From Microbacterium sp. SORGH_AS_0969 (lineage in GTDB: Bacteria > Actinomycetota > Actinomycetes > Actinomycetales > Microbacteriaceae), in contig NZ_JAUTAG010000001.1 in assembly GCF_030818255.1 (NCBI RefSeq), forward strand, positions 3,038,001 to 3,102,000: a stretch of 64,000 bases of DNA. Direction: 5' to 3'. Under the pieces are notes generated by a model. It was not told the origin of the DNA and searched no databases. It saw only the letters and a program-made list of their open reading frames with translations. This document shows positions 61,150-64,000 of this stretch, in pieces (the first letter of the stretch is position 1; every line of letters begins with the position of its first letter). Both the position numbers and the translations under genes were made by a program.

Positions 61150-62235
61150 TCAGATCGAGTAGCTGAGAGCTACCGGCCGGGCGGCGGGCACGGCGGTGGT
61201 CCCCAGCGCGCGGAGCGCGCGGTCCACGTCGCCGTCGTCGTTGAAGACGTGGAACGCGACGCGCGCGCGGCCCGCGCGTCCCGACGCCGTGATGCCGCGA
61301 GCTGACAGCCGCGAGAGGGCTTCGCCGTCGGCATCCGGCCACGTGACGATCGCCGAGGGGCGTGCAGGCTGGGGGAGTCGGAGTCCTTCGCGGAATCGCG
61401 CCGCCAACCCCGTCGTGTGGGCGTAGACCTCCGTGATGTCGGCGTCGGCGAACATCTCGATCGCGGGAGCGGCCCCGACGAAGGCCTGCCAGGCGGGCGA
61501 GACGTCGAACCGGCGCGCGTCCGGCGCGAGGGTGCCGCCGGTTCCGTAGCACGACGCCCACGGATCGTCTCCCGAGTACCAGCCCGCCTGCACAGGCCGG
61601 AGCGACCGTGCAAAGTCGGGCCGCACGGTGAGGAAGCCCACGCCACGCGGGCAGCAGAGCCACTTGTACGCGTGACAGACTGTCGCGTCGAAGAGGGTGG
61701 CGTCGACCGGATGCCAGCCCGCGGCCTGCGTGAGATCGCACAGCGTGCGCGCCCCGACGCGGGCGGCCGCAGCGACGATCCCGGCGGCATCCGCGACTTC
61801 TCCCGTCGCCGACTGCACGAGGGAGAACGCCACCAGGGCGGTCTCGGCTCGCACGGCGTCGGCGAGATCGTCGAGCGGCACCGTGCGCAGACGAATACCT
61901 CGGCCCGCGTGCGCGAAGGGGGCGACGAGCGAGGCGAAGTCGCCCTCGGGGCACAGGACCTCGGCGCCGGCCGGCAGCGACGCGGCGATGAGGGACACCA
62001 TCACCGAGGTCTGCGAGGCGATCGCGATGTCGCTCACGGGGGCGCGCACGAGGCGCGCGTACGCGGCGCGCGCATCCTCGACCGCGCGCGATGCGGCGGC
62101 GACATCGGGGCGACCGGATGCCGCGGCGTCGAGGTCCGCGCGCACGGCGCGCACGGTGGCGCGCGACGGGAGACCGACGGTGCAGGCGGCGAGATAGTCG
62201 CGGCCGCCGGCGAAGCGGGAGGCGAGGCTGCTCAT
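61150..62235 (-). CDS. Class V aminotransferase-like PLP enzyme
   Basis: 361 residues. Fold-type I PLP enzyme related to kynureninase and cysteine desulfurase. Seen: FAGGRDYLAACTVGLPSRATVRAVRADLDAA at the start, SQTSVMVSLIAASLPAGAEVLCPEGDFASLVAPF, TLCDLTQAAGWHPVDATLFDATVCHAYKWLCCPRGVGFLTVRP with the PLP-binding Asp and Lys, and a C-terminal small domain. The reaction is unknown. ATG 62235 is preferred; the frame remains open to 62298 but has no better start. Divergent from a LysR regulator, which probably controls it. Confidence 0.85.
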   Translation of the reverse strand: MSSLASRFAGGRDYLAACTVGLPSRATVRAVRADLDAAASGRPDVAAASRAVEDARAAYARLVRAPVSDIAIASQTSVMVSLIAASLPAGAEVLCPEGDFASLVAPFAHAGRGIRLRTVPLDDLADAVRAETALVAFSLVQSATGEVADAAGIVAAAARVGARTLCDLTQAAGWHPVDATLFDATVCHAYKWLCCPRGVGFLTVRPDFARSLRPVQAGWYSGDDPWASCYGTGGTLAPDARRFDVSPAWQAFVGAAPAIEMFADADITEVYAHTTGLAARFREGLRLPQPARPSAIVTWPDADGEALSRLSARGITASGRAGRARVAFHVFNDDGDVDRALRALGTTAVPAARPVALSYSI

Positions 62236-62280
62236 GGATCCAGGTTCCCGCGGGGCGCGACATTGCACTAGAGCAGGTAT

Positions 62281-62297
62281 TGCATGAGAAACATGCA
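62281..62297. promoter_or_regulatory. Palindrome TGCATGAGAAACATGCA, likely LysR operator
   Basis: Perfect 6-bp arms TGCATG/CATGCA around AGAAA in the 77-bp space between the divergent aminotransferase and lysR genes, AT-rich against the local background. LysR proteins commonly bind such sites next to their own promoter. Confidence 0.6.
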
Positions 62298-62312
62298 TTC
62301 TGCTTATGTGTG

Positions 62313-63257
62313 ATGATGACCGACCAGGACGACGACCTCGACGCGCACTCGCTCCGCGTGGTGAAGGCCATCGCCGATACGGGCTCGATCACCGCGGCCG
62401 CCCATGCGCTGGGCTACAGCCAGCCGGCGGTGAGCCAACAACTGCGACGGCTCGAGCGGCGCGCGGGCACGCCCATCGTCGAGCGCGTCGGGCGCGGTGT
62501 GCGCCTGACGGAGGCCGGCCGTGTCCTCGCCCGGCACGCCGCCGTGGTGACGACGGCGCTCGAGGCCGCCGCCGGCGATCTCGCCGAGCTGCGTGGCCTG
62601 CGGGCCGGGCGCGTGCGCATCGCCGCGTTCCCGTCCGCCTCATCGACCGTCGTTCCCCGCGTCATCGCGTCGGTGACCGCGCGTCGCCCCGGCGTGTCGA
62701 TCAGCTTCGTCGAAGCCGAGCCGCCCGAAGCGATCGTCGCTGTGCGCGAGGATCGCGCCGACATCGCCCTCACCTACAGCTATCCGGGGGATCGTCGAGA
62801 GCTCGACCTCGCCGCCAACGGCCTCTCGGTGCGCGCAGTCGGCGGAGACGACACGGTGCTCGTCCTGCCCGTCGACCACCCGGCTGCCGCCGGCCCCATC
62901 GACCTCTCGCGTCTCTCGGGCGAGCGGTGGATCGCGGGGTGCCCCCAGTGTCGCGGGCACCTGCTCGAAGCCTGTGCGCGAGCGGGCTTTGTCCCCGACA
63001 TCGCCTTCGAGACCGACAACTACATCGCGGTCGAGAACCTCGTCGCACAGGGCGTGGGGGTCGCGATTCTGCCGCGCATGGCCGTGGCATCCTTCCCTCT
63101 GCTCGCAGGAATCGCCGCTCCCCGGCTACCGGATGCCGAGGCCCGCACGCTGCACGTGGTGACCGCCCGTGGGGCGGAACGCGTGCCGGCGGTCGGCGTG
63201 GCGCTCGACGTCATCGCCGAGGTGCTCGCCGAGTATCCCTTGCCCTCGGGGCCGTGA
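62313..63257 (+). CDS. LysR family transcriptional regulator
   Basis: 314 residues. N-terminal winged [63 protein letters not shown]. The C-terminal periplasmic-binding-like effector domain runs from about residue 95 ([23 protein letters not shown]) to [32 protein letters not shown] pair (about residue 211) in [12 protein letters not shown] is unusual and could be redox- or metal-sensitive. Two adjacent ATGs (62313, 62316) are possible. Probably regulates the divergent aminotransferase and itself through the palindrome between them. Confidence 0.92.
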   Translation: MMTDQDDDLDAHSLRVVKAIADTGSITAAAHALGYSQPAVSQQLRRLERRAGTPIVERVGRGVRLTEAGRVLARHAAVVTTALEAAAGDLAELRGLRAGRVRIAAFPSASSTVVPRVIASVTARRPGVSISFVEAEPPEAIVAVREDRADIALTYSYPGDRRELDLAANGLSVRAVGGDDTVLVLPVDHPAAAGPIDLSRLSGERWIAGCPQCRGHLLEACARAGFVPDIAFETDNYIAVENLVAQGVGVAILPRMAVASFPLLAGIAAPRLPDAEARTLHVVTARGAERVPAVGVALDVIAEVLAEYPLPSGP

Positions 63258-63270
63258 GCCACGCCGCCGG

Positions 63271-63276
63271 TAGGAT
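63271..63276 (+). promoter_or_regulatory. -10 box TAGGAT of gltX
   Basis: TAGGAT, 7 nt before ATG 63284. Confidence 0.55.
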
Positions 63277-63283
63277 CGAGGGG

Positions 63284-64000
63284 ATGTCTGCCTCTCCCGA
63301 TCCCCGCACCACGACCGCCTCCGGCGCCGACGTCCGCGTCCGGTTCTGCCCGTCTCCGACGGGTCTGCCGCACGTCGGTCTGATCCGCACCGTGCTGTTC
63401 AACTGGGCCTACGCCCGGCACAACGGTGGAAAGCTCGTCTTCCGTATCGAAGACACCGATGCCGCGCGCGACAGCGAGGAGAGCTACCAGCAGCTCCTCG
63501 ATGCCCTGCGGTGGATGAACATCGATTGGGACGAGGGCGTCGAGGTCGGCGGTCCTCACGCCCCCTACCGGCAGTCCCAGCGTCACGAGATCTACCGCGA
63601 GGTGCTCGACAAGCTCGTCGCGGCGGGCGCGGTGTACGAGAGCTACTCGACGGCGGAGGAGATCGACGCCCGCAACGAGGCCAACGGCCGCGCGAAGCAG
63701 CTCGGGTACGACAACTTCGACCGTGACCTCACCGAGGAGCAGAAGGCGGCGTTCCGCGCCGAGGGACGCCAGCCCGCGTGGCGTCTGCGCGTGCCCGACC
63801 ATGACCTCACCTACGTCGACCTGATCCGCGGCGAGGTGACGTTCCCGGCGGGCTCGTTCCCCGACTTCGTGCTCGTGCGCGCCGGGGGAGTGCCGCTCTA
63901 TCCGTTCGTGAACCCGGTCGACGACGCCCTCATGGGGATCACCCACGTCATCCGCGGCGAAGACCTCATGCCCTCCACCGCCCGTCAGCTCGCGCTGTAC
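63284..64000 (+). CDS. gltX: Glutamyl-tRNA synthetase, 3' end cut off by the window
   Basis: 239 residues visible of roughly 500. Class I synthetase charging tRNA-Glu. [70 protein letters not shown] contains the HIGH-type signature (here HVGL) and the EDTD motif; later [24 protein letters not shown] and [45 protein letters not shown]. The KMSKS motif would lie beyond base 64000. The start is fixed by TAGGAT 7 nt upstream. Confidence 0.97.
   Translation, partial: MSASPDPRTTTASGADVRVRFCPSPTGLPHVGLIRTVLFNWAYARHNGGKLVFRIEDTDAARDSEESYQQLLDALRWMNIDWDEGVEVGGPHAPYRQSQRHEIYREVLDKLVAAGAVYESYSTAEEIDARNEANGRAKQLGYDNFDRDLTEEQKAAFRAEGRQPAWRLRVPDHDLTYVDLIRGEVTFPAGSFPDFVLVRAGGVPLYPFVNPVDDALMGITHVIRGEDLMPSTARQLALY

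Noticed and set aside
63284..63450. HVGL instead of HIGH in GltX
   Set aside because: This substitution is common among bacterial glutamyl-tRNA synthetases and is not a sign of loss of function.

Overview
The window is a GC-rich (about 70%) chromosomal segment of an actinobacterium, most likely Microbacterium or a close relative in Microbacteriaceae. Support comes from protein-level resemblance of the housekeeping genes, DUF3039, the Ku/LigD pair, two LAxTG sortase-E type cell-wall proteins, and many leaderless genes in which a TAnnnT -10 box lies 6-8 nt before the start codon. No phage, plasmid, CRISPR or secondary-metabolite locus was seen. Most of the segment is core genome, with two insertion sequences and several families of short palindromic repeats.

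Layout. 1-6.6 kb: 3'-truncated maltokinase, an EcsC-like protein, a sugar nucleotidyltransferase, and an ABC ATPase with a very long low-complexity N-terminus, fused to its permease by an apparent +1-base shift. 6.6-12.5 kb: DUF3039, pncB, then murI-rph-rdgB-glycosyltransferase and a CDF metal exporter. 12.5-17.1 kb: divergent ligD and ku (non-homologous end joining) separated by a repeat array, dedA, tRNA-Leu. 17.2-24 kb: YtcJ-like amidohydrolase, quinone oxidoreductase, DUF1275, secreted M28 peptidase, MFS transporter; an 85-bp tandem duplication spans one convergent junction. 24-29.2 kb: prfB, ftsEX, smpB, SIMPL protein and ssrA (tmRNA). 29.2-36.4 kb: yaeQ, small genes, hisN, tRNA-Lys, a lipoprotein gene split by an IS1249-like element with an 8-bp target duplication, NUDIX, alpha/beta hydrolase, a wall-anchored SGNH lipase. 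36.4-41.7 kb: marR-MFS operon, iclR, and scoA-scoB-thiolase. 41.8-44.4 kb: small membrane protein, otsA-otsB. 44.4-57.5 kb: branched-chain amino-acid and serine biosynthesis (ilvD, ilvB, ilvN, ilvC, serA, leuB, ilvE) with an IS30-family insertion after ilvC and a tetR/MFS efflux pair. 57.5-64 kb: ilvE, FAH-family hydrolase, MFS, a divergent aminotransferase/LysR pair, and the 5' part of gltX.

How the genes work together. ilvBNC, ilvD, leuB and ilvE make most of the valine/isoleucine/leucine pathway, and serA opens serine synthesis. ftsE-ftsX act in cell-wall remodelling at division. smpB and ssrA form the trans-translation pair, and prfB is the neighbouring release factor. ku and ligD are a complete bacterial end-joining system. 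otsA/otsB make trehalose, while mak belongs to the trehalose-to-glucan (GlgE) route. Two coding sequences (ABC ATPase and serA) look one base out of frame near their 3' ends, which could be sequence errors or recent mutations. The most unusual material is in the non-coding DNA: one hairpin family with co-varying arms, three families of 65-96 bp palindromic elements, and operator-like palindromes at four regulator genes.
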